A stretch of DNA of 44,896 bases from Marinifilum sp. (lineage in GTDB: Bacteria; Bacteroidota; Bacteroidia; Bacteroidales; CG2-30-32-10), in the NCBI GenBank assembly GCA_020718065.1, contig DYDE01000017.1, positions 1 to 44,896 on the forward strand, given 5' to 3'. Under the pieces are notes generated by a model. It was not told where the DNA came from. It ran no database searches and worked only from the letters and a program-made list of their open reading frames with translations. This document shows positions 1 to 10,100 of the stretch, one piece after another. The position numbers and the translations under genes are program-made. The number at the start of each line of letters is the position of its first letter. Within the stretch, counting starts at the first letter, position 1.

Positions 1-1281
1 AGGTGTATATACACGACTCGTATTGCGGTAGATCTCTATAATTGCAGCAGGGATACTTTTGCCATATATTGTGTTTGCAGCATATGAAGCATAGGTTATA
101 GATGGAAAATAATTAACATTAGGAATAGTATGTTCAATTGATTTTCTGTTTGATAAATAAATATTTCGGGTTATAAGGGAGTTATTTCCACCATTACCAA
201 ATATGTAAACTCCGGCATCATTATTTATAAACGTATTTGGTATATATTGGTTCTGGCTGTTTTTTCCTACATAACTCATTGTAAAATGCCATATAAAATT
301 CACTCCATGGAGACAATTTTTAAAAGTATTACCATAAATATAAATGGTATCAGTGTTGCGGAGATAAATTCCATTATCAAAACCTTGTATGGTATTTGAA
401 TATACTTCAGTCTCCTTATTATCATATGTATAATCCAGTAAAACAAGGCCATTATATTCTAATCCGGAAACATTTGATTTAAAACCAGTAACCACATTAT
501 TATGAAAAAGATTTTTTATTCCTTCAAGCGCAACCCCACTCAATGTACCAGCAGCATTTATACTTGATGCAGTAATGTTGTTATTATAAATTTTATTTTC
601 ATCTCCTGAAACCGTCAAAATGTAGCTAGCAATAGGATATACCGAAGACATTATCATCGTATTATCATGAAATTCAGATAAATTGGTTCTAAAGTTATAT
701 ATAGAATAAAAATATCCCATACCAACTGCATAATTATCAAAAAAACAATGATGTATATTAAAAGCGGTACAACTATAAAGTCCTATACCATACGCATTTG
801 TTGGACAATTAATATTACCTGCTTTAAAATTTACATTTTTTAGTTCAGAATTGTTGTAATTGTAAAAACGAATGTTACCGTCAATATTGCAAGGATTTAT
901 AATAGATACGTTAGTAGTGTTATTAATTTTACCATCGATAACTAGTTTTTTTTGTATGGTATGAATTTGATCTTCAAAAGAGGGTAAAGCACCATAGGTT
1001 AGGGTTACTATTGAAACATTACTAAAAACAATATTGACGAATTCTGTTTGTGCATAATTCGATTCAAAAATAGCCCACCTCAGGCAATATGGCCAATTAA
1101 AACTTGGATTGTTGTAATTAGTTTCATTCATCCCCTGAACATCTCCTGCATCTGAAACAGTAATGGTAGTAATATTGCCATTCACAACAACCTGCGCTGT
1201 CGTCTTATTGCAATTAAAAGACAAAAACACTATCGCAATGAATAGTATTCTGATAATTTTGCTACTTATAAAACTTTTCAT
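1..1281 (-). CDS. Secreted right-handed parallel beta-helix protein (3' end outside window)
   Basis: The frame stays open from the ATG at 1279-1281 to the left window edge, giving about 427 residues and no stop. The N-terminus (MKSFISSKIIRILFIAIVF and onward to TTAQ) is a typical signal peptide. The body is rich in short repeats with Asn ladders (for example IYNNNI, LFHNNVV, EVYSNTI, IYIYGNTF), which is the pattern of PbH1/NosD-like parallel beta-helix domains. These are usually surface or secreted proteins, and in Bacteroidota are often T9SS cargo, but the C-terminus that would show a sorting domain is missing here. It lies downstream of the terminator at 1324-1352, so it is probably transcribed separately from the large secreted-protein operon. 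The fold is well supported; substrate and function are unknown. Confidence 0.8.
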   Translation of the reverse strand, partial: MKSFISSKIIRILFIAIVFLSFNCNKTTAQVVVNGNITTITVSDAGDVQGMNETNYNNPSFNWPYCLRWAIFESNYAQTEFVNIVFSNVSIVTLTYGALPSFEDQIHTIQKKLVIDGKINNTTNVSIINPCNIDGNIRFYNYNNSELKNVNFKAGNINCPTNAYGIGLYSCTAFNIHHCFFDNYAVGMGYFYSIYNFRTNLSEFHDNTMIMSSVYPIASYILTVSGDENKIYNNNITASSINAAGTLSGVALEGIKNLFHNNVVTGFKSNVSGLEYNGLVLLDYTYDNKETEVYSNTIQGFDNGIYLRNTDTIYIYGNTFKNCLHGVNFIWHFTMSYVGKNSQNQYIPNTFINNDAGVYIFGNGGNNSLITRNIYLSNRKSIEHTIPNVNYFPSITYASYAANTIYGKSIPAAIIEIYRNTSRVYTP

Positions 1282-1323
1282 TCGTGTTGGTATTTATAAA
1301 TTTTCTTTTTCACATTTTTAAAA

Positions 1324-1352
1324 TTTCGCACGGATTTATAATCCGTGCGAAA
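1324..1352 (-). terminator. Intrinsic terminator of the large secreted-protein operon
   Basis: A perfect 12-bp inverted repeat (TTTCGCACGGAT / ATCCGTGCGAAA) with a 5-nt loop lies 5 bp after the stop codon at 1358-1360. Read on the minus strand it runs into TTTT. It closes the operon that starts at 14066 and separates it from the beta-helix gene. Confidence 0.85.
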
Positions 1353-1357
1353 AGTAT

Positions 1358-4300
1358 TTAAGGTTTTGTAAAACCAATGGGTACTTTTGGTGTTTCAATT
1401 TTTTCATCAGAAGGTATTCCATTGGGTGGATCGTTAGGTAGCTCATAAGTGTTTTTTTCAACAAAAGTCTTATAAATAGGCGCAGGTGTGCATCCTGTAA
1501 AAATATGAGGTTGCCATGACCATTTTTTCGTAATTTGGTTGTACTTCCACATATATCCACCATTTGAAATACCAGTAAAACTGCCATTTTGGTCGCACAA
1601 ACTTCTAATATCCAATACAGGAAGCCATTGTCTTGCCTGCTTATTTAAAGTATATTCATAATAAGTGAAATTATACTCAATATTTTGGTTAGAACAATTG
1701 TTACCTTGAGGAAGGCCAGAAAGGCAGTTACAGTTAGGTCCGCCAACTCCGAATTCCAGTATTGTATAAGATTGTCCTGGCGTATTTCCATTAGTAAAAG
1801 TAGGATGTATATACGCTATATTAGATTCTCCCCATGTTCTGCAGTCAGTATCATTGCATCTCCATGTAGTAATAGGGCATTGCGATTTGCATTGTACAAC
1901 CATTTTATTAACAACTTCTTCAACATCTTCCCAAGGAACGACATTTTCTTCCCCATTCATACAAACACCAATAATATAGCAACGATCAGTAAACATTTTA
2001 ATAACTTCATCTCTAAATTCATTGCGTCTTGCCTCACATTTATCAATGCAATCATTGGTAGAAATCAAAGCCTGAACCTGAGAATATGATAGATTTTGAA
2101 ATATTGCGGGAGTAGTTGGAAACTCAGTTTTTGCTTCGCATAACCAAAAACTTGCAAAAAAACCACTACGTTGATAAGGAATATAGTCCATACTTCCATA
2201 ATAACCATCAGGTGGAGAATACCAATTGGTAGCAGTGTTCTTTTTATCGCAATCTAAATCACATGTCGCAGAAAGAGTTGGAGGCATAAGATTATTAAAA
2301 TCGGTTGCTTTAATTTTTTCATAAAAGGTATATCTTTGTCCATTAGCCCAATTGAAGTGGTCGTATTTACAAGTATAAAATCCTTTATCGCAAAAATTGC
2401 AGGGTTTGTATTTGCCAATAACCATTTCATCCCAACCACAACAAGGAATTCTATTTCCATTGTTATCAACACACCAGTTGGGATCGTTGAAACAAATACT
2501 GTATTCAAAATCTTTAAGCATTGTATTATAATCACAATTAACTAAAAGACAGGGGCTACATGTTCCTAAAATAGCAGATTCCCATTCGTAATATTTAAAA
2601 GCATAAACAGGATCGTAGATGTTGGGAAACATTTTTCCTAAAGTTCCAACAATAAAAGTCTTATCAGCAAAAGTTTCATCCCTATTATATTGTATAAAAT
2701 CAGGTGAAGTATAATTATTATTTGAAAAATCATTCTTTAAATACACAAACCTTTCAATTTGGTTTAAATCATTATATTTTCCATAAGGATAGTGCGTAGA
2801 ATAAGGAAAGTTAGAATACCTATAAAGTGCATTGTCAGAAATAACCTGAGGAATGTTATTCGTAGTCCCATAGTTATAAGTAAGCACATCTGCAAATTGG
2901 TACCCAGTACATTCAAGAAATTGTAATACCGCATGTTTTCCCTGAACAATAGCATTAGATAAAATAGTTTCATTAGGGTCAGACACTTGTTTTCTCATTT
3001 TCCAGGATAGGGTTTTATTACCAAGCCATTTGACAAATCTTTTAATGATATTATTCTCTTTATCTTTATCAAAATGATCATCATGAGTTTTACCACCATC
3101 GCCTGGGTTATTATTATCTACACCCTTGGAAACATTGGCCTCATCAGGATTGCCAGTAGGGAAAGTGCTTTTCTCACCGCAATATTCTATAATTATCTGT
3201 TTAACAATTGATTTCCAACATTGTGCTATCTCAGCACATTTATAATTCGTATTTGGAAGCTTATCCTCGCTTTGATTTCCGGAACAAGGATCTGTTAATA
3301 TTGGTATTGGAGGTGTATATTGACCAGGAATAATCAATGGATCAGGAACAATTTGTTCGGTTGTCCCAATCATATCAGGATAATAATAATCGGTAAGCAT
3401 TTTAAACACCATCTTGTTAAAAGTACCTTCATATATTGCCGGCGCTAATAGCTTATTCCATCCCTGCATCAAAGGGTCAGAAGCTATACTTCCCCCACTA
3501 CTAATCCCTGCATAAAGAATATTTATTGCAGTTTCATCGGTAGCTGATCTGGCGGCATTAATCATAGAAATTGCATACCCTTCGAAATCAGGAATCTTTT
3601 TCAGGTATTCTCTAGCCAAAGGATCTGGAAAATCAGCTTCTGATAAATACTTGCCACCAATATCATTCATGTGGTCAATATAATTTTCGTCAGGTATAAA
3701 AAGCTTATGAATGTTTGGGTTAGTATTTGCAGGATCATCAATATAAGCTCTGATCAGTTTAAGATCTGTTGGGCTTGGGCACTTATAATCAGGGGTATAA
3801 AACAAATTTACTACTAGCTCACAACACCTTGATTTAAGTATAGTATGATCAGGAATTAGTTCAGGTGCTGTTTGCGTTGGTGGGTATGTTGATGGTGTAA
3901 TATCTGCTCCGGTCTTACTCTTTATTATTACGGTATATGGATTAGGGTGTTCACCATCTTTAAAAAGTTTATACTTTGTGTCAAATTCTGCAGTAAAAAT
4001 TATATTATACCATAAAGTCGTTCTGTCATCAGGCGTAAAATTTGTAAATCCACCTGGTGTTCCTCCATTGGTTGAAGGGACATAATGATTCATGTAATAA
4101 GCAATTTTATAATAATCATTATAAAAATTAAATAATTCCTGATCACAAAAAATTTTATCTAGTGATGTTTTTACCCATTCGGAAATTCTCTCTAAAGGAA
4201 GATTAACACCATTAGAAGGGTTTGAGATACTGACAGAGTTATCAATATCCGGATTGGGGGTTAATTTCTTTTCAATTATATATTCCCCGCTAAAAAGCTT

Positions 4301-6382
4301 ATTTTTTAAATTAACAATATTGTTATTGGCATCTATAAAATCCTTTTCAGGGTCATATTGAATTAAAATATAACCTTTTTGCAAGGATGTTTGTTTAACA
4401 AAGTCAGGTAAACTACTTATTTTCTTAGGTATTGCATAAATTTTTTCAGAACCATCAAGTTTAGAGATGGTAACTTCTAAAATATAAGAACAAGAAAGTG
4501 TAATTTTAGCACATAATTGCTCAATATCAATTTTATCAATTTTATATGAAAAATCAGACAAATTTGTTGCCTGAAAAAAATTAAACTTTTTGGAACTAAT
4601 AAAACTTTCACCTATTTTAGTATTATTTGAAATATCAGCAACAATTTGAACTGGGTTGCTCGTGTTGTCATCAAAAGGGTTTATTTTATCGTTATAAATA
4701 ATTGATGTGGCAATTGTTTTGCCTTCCATATTAACATAACTAGTGGTAGAAATATTGTTGGGGTCGGTAGTAGTAATTTTTTGAACAGTATTAGGGTATG
4801 GAGCTTCATCACCAAACAACCTAACCAGCTCAATTTTTGAAGCAGTTTCAAAAGTTGTTTTTGTGGTTCTTCCCATATTTTCATTTTGATTACCCACCAT
4901 ATGCGTTATACCAACACCAGACACTTCAACAACATTTCCTGTATTATCATCAGCATATATTGTTCGGCTAAAAGGGTATTCCTGAGCATTAGGTACCGTG
5001 ATGTCGGGTTGCAAATAATTTATATCAGAATAATAATTAGTAATATCCCCATACATTTTATCAGGTTTAAGATAATTGCCATTCAAATCAAAATTTTTCG
5101 AAGAATACACTTTACCTTCGCTATCCACAACCAAATCCTCAATATAACCAGCTAAGCGGTTTTCTCCTCTGTAAGGAGCTGGAAGTGTTTGTATTGATGG
5201 CCTTCCATTTCTGTCGAGAATAATCTGCTGCACAATGGTTTTATTATCCGATTGATTATAAACCTGTTTTTGTTTTACCTGATTTAAAACAGTAGCATAG
5301 GTAATATTTTCGCTTATTTTATTACCTTCAGTGATAACTTTGCTATAAATATAATTGATGTTTTTATCCTTATCATTATAATAAAAAACCCCTTTGCTAT
5401 CAATGTTGCCATTAATTCCCTGATATATGCCATCAGTTAAACACTCAGACCAAATACCATAATTCTTATCATTTGCAAAACCCCCTTCCATTGTTCCTAT
5501 AGGTCTTATTCTCCATGCATAATAACCATTTCCCTCACCCATAGTTAAAACTAAACCGATACTATTACTTTCTAACTCGAGTTTCATAGCCTGACTCCAA
5601 TCAATTTTTGCATATATTTTGGTTTCATCTGAATTATACGGTCTTTCCATTGAGGTGTTATATAATTTCAACAATTGAAATTCGTAATTGGGTAACTTCA
5701 TTTCGTTTTCTGGTTGCGATGTTGTTGACCATTTAAATAGTACAGATTTATCCATATTGTTAACAACAGGCATTATTGTAACGTTTTTATTGCTAACATT
5801 GATACCAAACTCAAAATCCTCAGTAATACAAATTCTAATATTATTAGTTGCTCCAGAAAAACTCTGAAGAGGTGATATTCGCATATCAGTTAAAACAATG
5901 TTTTGTAAAGTAATTTTATTGATGCTAAATCCTGTAGAAGTATTAGAAAACCCGTTAATATCGTTAGATACATATTTTATCAAATCCACATATTGCATTT
6001 CTACTGGATTAATATTGGTAATATTTAAAGTACAGGTCGGTAAAGTAATATTACTACCCCCATTTTGAGATAACACAACATTAAAGCTAACATTTAAATT
6101 AAACAATGCACTTTGGTCATCTTTTCCATAATATGCCTCATCTAAAAATAATTTAATAAAATACCCTCCTTTTTTAGCATAAAAATTTTTAACACCATTT
6201 TGACTACCATACCAATTTTCTAAATTATTCAAATCTAAAAATGTATTTTGAGCAGAATTGGTTGGTTTTAATGTTTTTGCAGCAAAATTGAATTTTCCCA
6301 TTGATTGAGTAAATCCAATTTTACAAAATGCAATCAATATTAATATACAAATAATTGATTTTTTAATTTTTTTTGTATTCAT
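1358..6382 (-). CDS. Very large secreted protein, Cys-rich C-terminal part, Rhs-associated type
   Basis: The protein has 1674 residues from the ATG at 6380-6382. That start is preferred over the longer frame (to 6475) because it begins a clear signal peptide (MNTKKIKKSIICILILIAF, ending near FTQ) and sits 1 base after the previous stop. The first third looks like beta-sandwich modules. A stretch containing RNGRPSIQTLPAPY and YSSKNFDLNGNYLK resembles the DUF6443-type region at the start of Bacteroidota Rhs-like proteins. The C-terminal third is rich in Cys pairs (PCCGW, CNFCDKG, CDLDCDKK). I see no T9SS sorting domain, no long YD-repeat core and no toxin domain. It is the last gene of a five-gene operon with a second giant secreted protein, so the two probably act together. 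Exact function is unknown. Confidence 0.72.
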   Translation of the reverse strand: MNTKKIKKSIICILILIAFCKIGFTQSMGKFNFAAKTLKPTNSAQNTFLDLNNLENWYGSQNGVKNFYAKKGGYFIKLFLDEAYYGKDDQSALFNLNVSFNVVLSQNGGSNITLPTCTLNITNINPVEMQYVDLIKYVSNDINGFSNTSTGFSINKITLQNIVLTDMRISPLQSFSGATNNIRICITEDFEFGINVSNKNVTIMPVVNNMDKSVLFKWSTTSQPENEMKLPNYEFQLLKLYNTSMERPYNSDETKIYAKIDWSQAMKLELESNSIGLVLTMGEGNGYYAWRIRPIGTMEGGFANDKNYGIWSECLTDGIYQGINGNIDSKGVFYYNDKDKNINYIYSKVITEGNKISENITYATVLNQVKQKQVYNQSDNKTIVQQIILDRNGRPSIQTLPAPYRGENRLAGYIEDLVVDSEGKVYSSKNFDLNGNYLKPDKMYGDITNYYSDINYLQPDITVPNAQEYPFSRTIYADDNTGNVVEVSGVGITHMVGNQNENMGRTTKTTFETASKIELVRLFGDEAPYPNTVQKITTTDPNNISTTSYVNMEGKTIATSIIYNDKINPFDDNTSNPVQIVADISNNTKIGESFISSKKFNFFQATNLSDFSYKIDKIDIEQLCAKITLSCSYILEVTISKLDGSEKIYAIPKKISSLPDFVKQTSLQKGYILIQYDPEKDFIDANNNIVNLKNKLFSGEYIIEKKLTPNPDIDNSVSISNPSNGVNLPLERISEWVKTSLDKIFCDQELFNFYNDYYKIAYYMNHYVPSTNGGTPGGFTNFTPDDRTTLWYNIIFTAEFDTKYKLFKDGEHPNPYTVIIKSKTGADITPSTYPPTQTAPELIPDHTILKSRCCELVVNLFYTPDYKCPSPTDLKLIRAYIDDPANTNPNIHKLFIPDENYIDHMNDIGGKYLSEADFPDPLAREYLKKIPDFEGYAISMINAARSATDETAINILYAGISSGGSIASDPLMQGWNKLLAPAIYEGTFNKMVFKMLTDYYYPDMIGTTEQIVPDPLIIPGQYTPPIPILTDPCSGNQSEDKLPNTNYKCAEIAQCWKSIVKQIIIEYCGEKSTFPTGNPDEANVSKGVDNNNPGDGGKTHDDHFDKDKENNIIKRFVKWLGNKTLSWKMRKQVSDPNETILSNAIVQGKHAVLQFLECTGYQFADVLTYNYGTTNNIPQVISDNALYRYSNFPYSTHYPYGKYNDLNQIERFVYLKNDFSNNNYTSPDFIQYNRDETFADKTFIVGTLGKMFPNIYDPVYAFKYYEWESAILGTCSPCLLVNCDYNTMLKDFEYSICFNDPNWCVDNNGNRIPCCGWDEMVIGKYKPCNFCDKGFYTCKYDHFNWANGQRYTFYEKIKATDFNNLMPPTLSATCDLDCDKKNTATNWYSPPDGYYGSMDYIPYQRSGFFASFWLCEAKTEFPTTPAIFQNLSYSQVQALISTNDCIDKCEARRNEFRDEVIKMFTDRCYIIGVCMNGEENVVPWEDVEEVVNKMVVQCKSQCPITTWRCNDTDCRTWGESNIAYIHPTFTNGNTPGQSYTILEFGVGGPNCNCLSGLPQGNNCSNQNIEYNFTYYEYTLNKQARQWLPVLDIRSLCDQNGSFTGISNGGYMWKYNQITKKWSWQPHIFTGCTPAPIYKTFVEKNTYELPNDPPNGIPSDEKIETPKVPIGFTKP

Positions 6383-6383
6383 C

Positions 6384-7124
6384 TTATTTAATATTTTTAG
6401 TATTGTCAATAAATTCATAACCATAAAATTTTTTCTGAAAACTACCAGTTGAGGTAAAAATTTTCGAGTAGGCATTTAATGAAACCTTTTTTTTATAATT
6501 AAAGTCAACAGTATTATAAATTGTTGTTTGTTGAATAATATTTTCAGTATCTTCAAAATAAATGTTAACCTCTTTTAACATTTCTTTTGATAAGCTATAT
6601 TTATAACTAGCATATTTTATATGGTACTTATCAGAAATTGACTTTAATGGTTTCATATATACTATTTTATACTTTTCTCCTTTAATATTTGCTTCTTCAC
6701 ATTTTATAACCAAACAAGTTTTTATTAATGTATCCTGCAATTTGATTGTATTATCAACATTATCCTTATCATTGCCAATATTACTAAATCCTTTTATAAT
6801 CATTTTTTGCTTTCTAAGTACCATATATGAATTTTTTTTATCAATATATAATGACATTAAATCGCTATCATAATATAAAATATCAGCAGATTTTTCAACT
6901 TTAATATTGGTAGTTGTAGGGTTTAATTTTGCAGAACAATTATATACACTTGTTATATTTACATCTAAAAAATAAACATTCTTACCAGAGGGCACAGACA
7001 TTGATGCCATTTTTTTTACATAATTATAAATGTATTCTTTACATTCATCATTTTTTTGTTGTGCATTTGAAAAAGTGTAAAAACCTAGCAAAAAAGATAT
7101 CAGAAACAAAGTTATTTTATTCAT
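6384..7124 (-). CDS. Secreted protein of unknown function (246 aa)
   Basis: It begins with a signal peptide (MNKITLFLISFLLGFYTF, ending near SNAQ). The mature part is about 225 residues of alternating beta-strand-like segments rich in Lys, Tyr and Ile, with three Cys, two of them in LVIKCEE and DECKEY. I recognise no family; the strand pattern could fit a LolA-like or similar antiparallel sheet, but that is weak. It lies between the two giant secreted proteins, with 12 bp to the upstream stop and a 1-bp gap to the downstream start, so it is translated from the same message and may be an accessory or folding partner. Confidence 0.65.
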   Translation of the reverse strand: MNKITLFLISFLLGFYTFSNAQQKNDECKEYIYNYVKKMASMSVPSGKNVYFLDVNITSVYNCSAKLNPTTTNIKVEKSADILYYDSDLMSLYIDKKNSYMVLRKQKMIIKGFSNIGNDKDNVDNTIKLQDTLIKTCLVIKCEEANIKGEKYKIVYMKPLKSISDKYHIKYASYKYSLSKEMLKEVNIYFEDTENIIQQTTIYNTVDFNYKKKVSLNAYSKIFTSTGSFQKKFYGYEFIDNTKNIK

Positions 7125-7136
7125 ATTTAAAAAAAT

Positions 7137-10100
7137 CTAAGGTCTGGCAGTGGATTTTATTACGTTATATTGTGTTTCCTGCAGCGTTTTCATACCCTTT
7201 TCGGTTTCAACCATCTTTCTAACAAGCTGTCCTTCGGCATTATATTGATAAAACATTCCAAAATGCTGGTCATCAAATTGAGTCAGTAATTTTAAAGTTC
7301 CTTTATCATATACATAACAAATCGCTTTAGCATCACTTGGTTGCAATCTTAAATCATCAATAAAAGTATTAGCACCAGAAGCTGAAATTGAAATTGTTAC
7401 TTTGGTTGTATTAACAAACTTTAGTTCTGCTTTATATAAAGACCATACACCTGTTTGTGCAATTTTTTCAACAAAAATATTATTCGAAGATTGATTAATA
7501 GTTATTTTATCAGCCATTGGTTCATTAGACCAAAACATCATTATCATTCCTTTATTTATTAAATTATTTGTTGGTGTGACTTCAATTTCTAATCCAGATG
7601 GGGAACTGATATGTTTAGATTTAAAGCCTGAATGACACGGAGCTCCTGCCAAATCTGATTCGTTTTCAAAATCAAAAAACAGTATTTCACTTCTTTTCGC
7701 ATTTTGAGCAATCATAATTGGTTGAGAAAATTTATAGCTCTGACCAAATAATACAGCACTATAAGTATCTAGTATATCTTTTTCTTCCAAAGGAATTCCT
7801 CCAGGAGAATATTTTGTTATTTCCGTAGTTTTTAACCATTCACTACCATTGTTGGTAGAATAAAAATCAAACGGAATAAATTTCTTAAACAAACCTTCTT
7901 CATATATTTTACAACCATCATCCTTCTTATTTTTAATATCGGTTTTATAAACATAGGTTTTATAAGGGCGATAAATCAAATTAAATGCAGTTAGCAGTTT
8001 AGCATAATCTTTTCCTACATTATAATATTTTATAATACCATCATCCAACCAATCAGAAACATTTAATCCCTGTTCATAAGTTGTAACAGATGAACTTAGA
8101 ACATAACATGTAGGCCCACTTGTGGACAGGTATTCCGGGAAATGCCATTCATGTTGATCTGTACCTTCTACTTTGACATTCAAATGATAGGTTGTATCTC
8201 CATCAATACCATAAGTAACAATATTTCCTGCAGATGATTTTAAATCATTCATATTAGCAGTATTATCGGTTTTCTTTCCCATTGATCCATATATCCAATG
8301 TGCAGGAATGTTTAAACTATAAATGGATCCATCATGTATTCCATTAGGTTCTGATGGTGCTGGAATTTTATCATAAGTATCCCAAGTTTTTGTTAAAACA
8401 GGATTACCGGTAGCATAATCAAACGCAATATTCTCAACTTTAGATTTTATACCATCTTTATATATGGTAGTAGATTTTTCAATAATTGGATATTGCATTA
8501 TTTTAGAAGACACATGTGTTTTAAGTATGTTTTCATTCCATGAGAAAGATAAGTCTGCAGAAGGGTAAAACGGAGGAAACCAAGTAAGACCAACACTTAT
8601 GTCTAATTCTGCCTGAAAATCTATATTAAATGATCTGATTGATTTATCTTCAATTGCGACATCCGTTTCTTTCCCTGGGTTAACCCATTCCCATGTTTTT
8701 ACTTTATCCACAATCTTCATCATTCTGACCTTTTCTCCAGGATTAAAATAATCTTTGGTCATGGAATAGACCAAATTATTGTTTTCATCAAATGAACTTT
8801 CACTTTTTAATAAACCATTAAAATTTGTAATAACAAATTTATATCCTTGAGAAGCCCAAACTTTTCTGGATGTAAAATTAATAATACCAGCAGGTATAGT
8901 TATAAAATCATGCTTGGTGTTTTCTTCCAAATCAGTCCAGTCAACAGTATTTCCATTAACATCATATATAGGATTATCCTTTTCAAAACTATATGATTTA
9001 TCAAAAGGATAATCTTTAACTGTATAATACTCATATATAGAATAACCTGTTCCTGTTTTACCAGAGTGAATGTTTTTTACTTTAACTTTTGAATAACCAA
9101 CCGATGGTCCTGGTAAAATACTCTCCCCTATTGGACCTTCACTACTTTCCTTATTGGTACCAACAATGTGTCTGCTGAACCAGCTTTGTTTTTTCTTTGG
9201 CAAATAGGAAACCAATGCATTTTCTTCACGTATTGCCATAGGTTCATTTGTTGCCACACCGCTCGATATGTTTATTTCTACTTCCTTTTCATTAATTTTA
9301 ATTTTTTCAGTTGTAGTATAATTATATTCATTTCCGTATATAGCCGCATCTCCATTTTCAATACCTGCATCATACATAAGTAATCTTTTAACTCTAATCC
9401 CACCACCTAATTTGGATTTCCCCTTTGGTAGTGGCAATTTCAAATAAGACAATTTACAATTATAATAATTTGCAACACTATTCTTTGGTAAAGGTGATAT
9501 TAGCCAATTATTTAAATTTACTCTAAGACTAATCATCTGAAATAAAGGCTGAGCAAATAAATTGACTGCTTTAGAAATAGTTAATTCATCTGGTTCTCCT
9601 GTTAAAGTATTAGCAACTCCTTCTAAATTTTCTAAATATTTTTTACCCTGCCGGTCATTAGGAAACATACCTACCCTATTGCTACGATAAAAATCAAAAG
9701 CTGCCTGCCTTGGCCCTTCAACATTGCCCTGCTCAAAATTTCTACGGTCTAATCGAAATATTAAGCTATTTGTGCTTGCCTCATATTCTATACCAAATTT
9801 ATTATCTTTTTTTAGAATTGTGGTGTATCCTGAGATGTATTCAGAATAAGGATCATCTAGCTTAGGATTTTTCCCAATTAATGCATATAAAAACTTATAG
9901 TATATTTTCTCTTCCTTAAAATAATCATTTAAATCAACTGCATATCTGCTCATCATCGCATCATATGATTCACCTAGGTTTTTAGTAGGGTAATTGTCCT
10001 CATTTATTCCCAAATCTTCCATATTAATATAGTATTTGGAACTGCCATAATCTTCTTCTGAAACAATATCATTTAATGGATTATCAGGATTAAGCAAGCT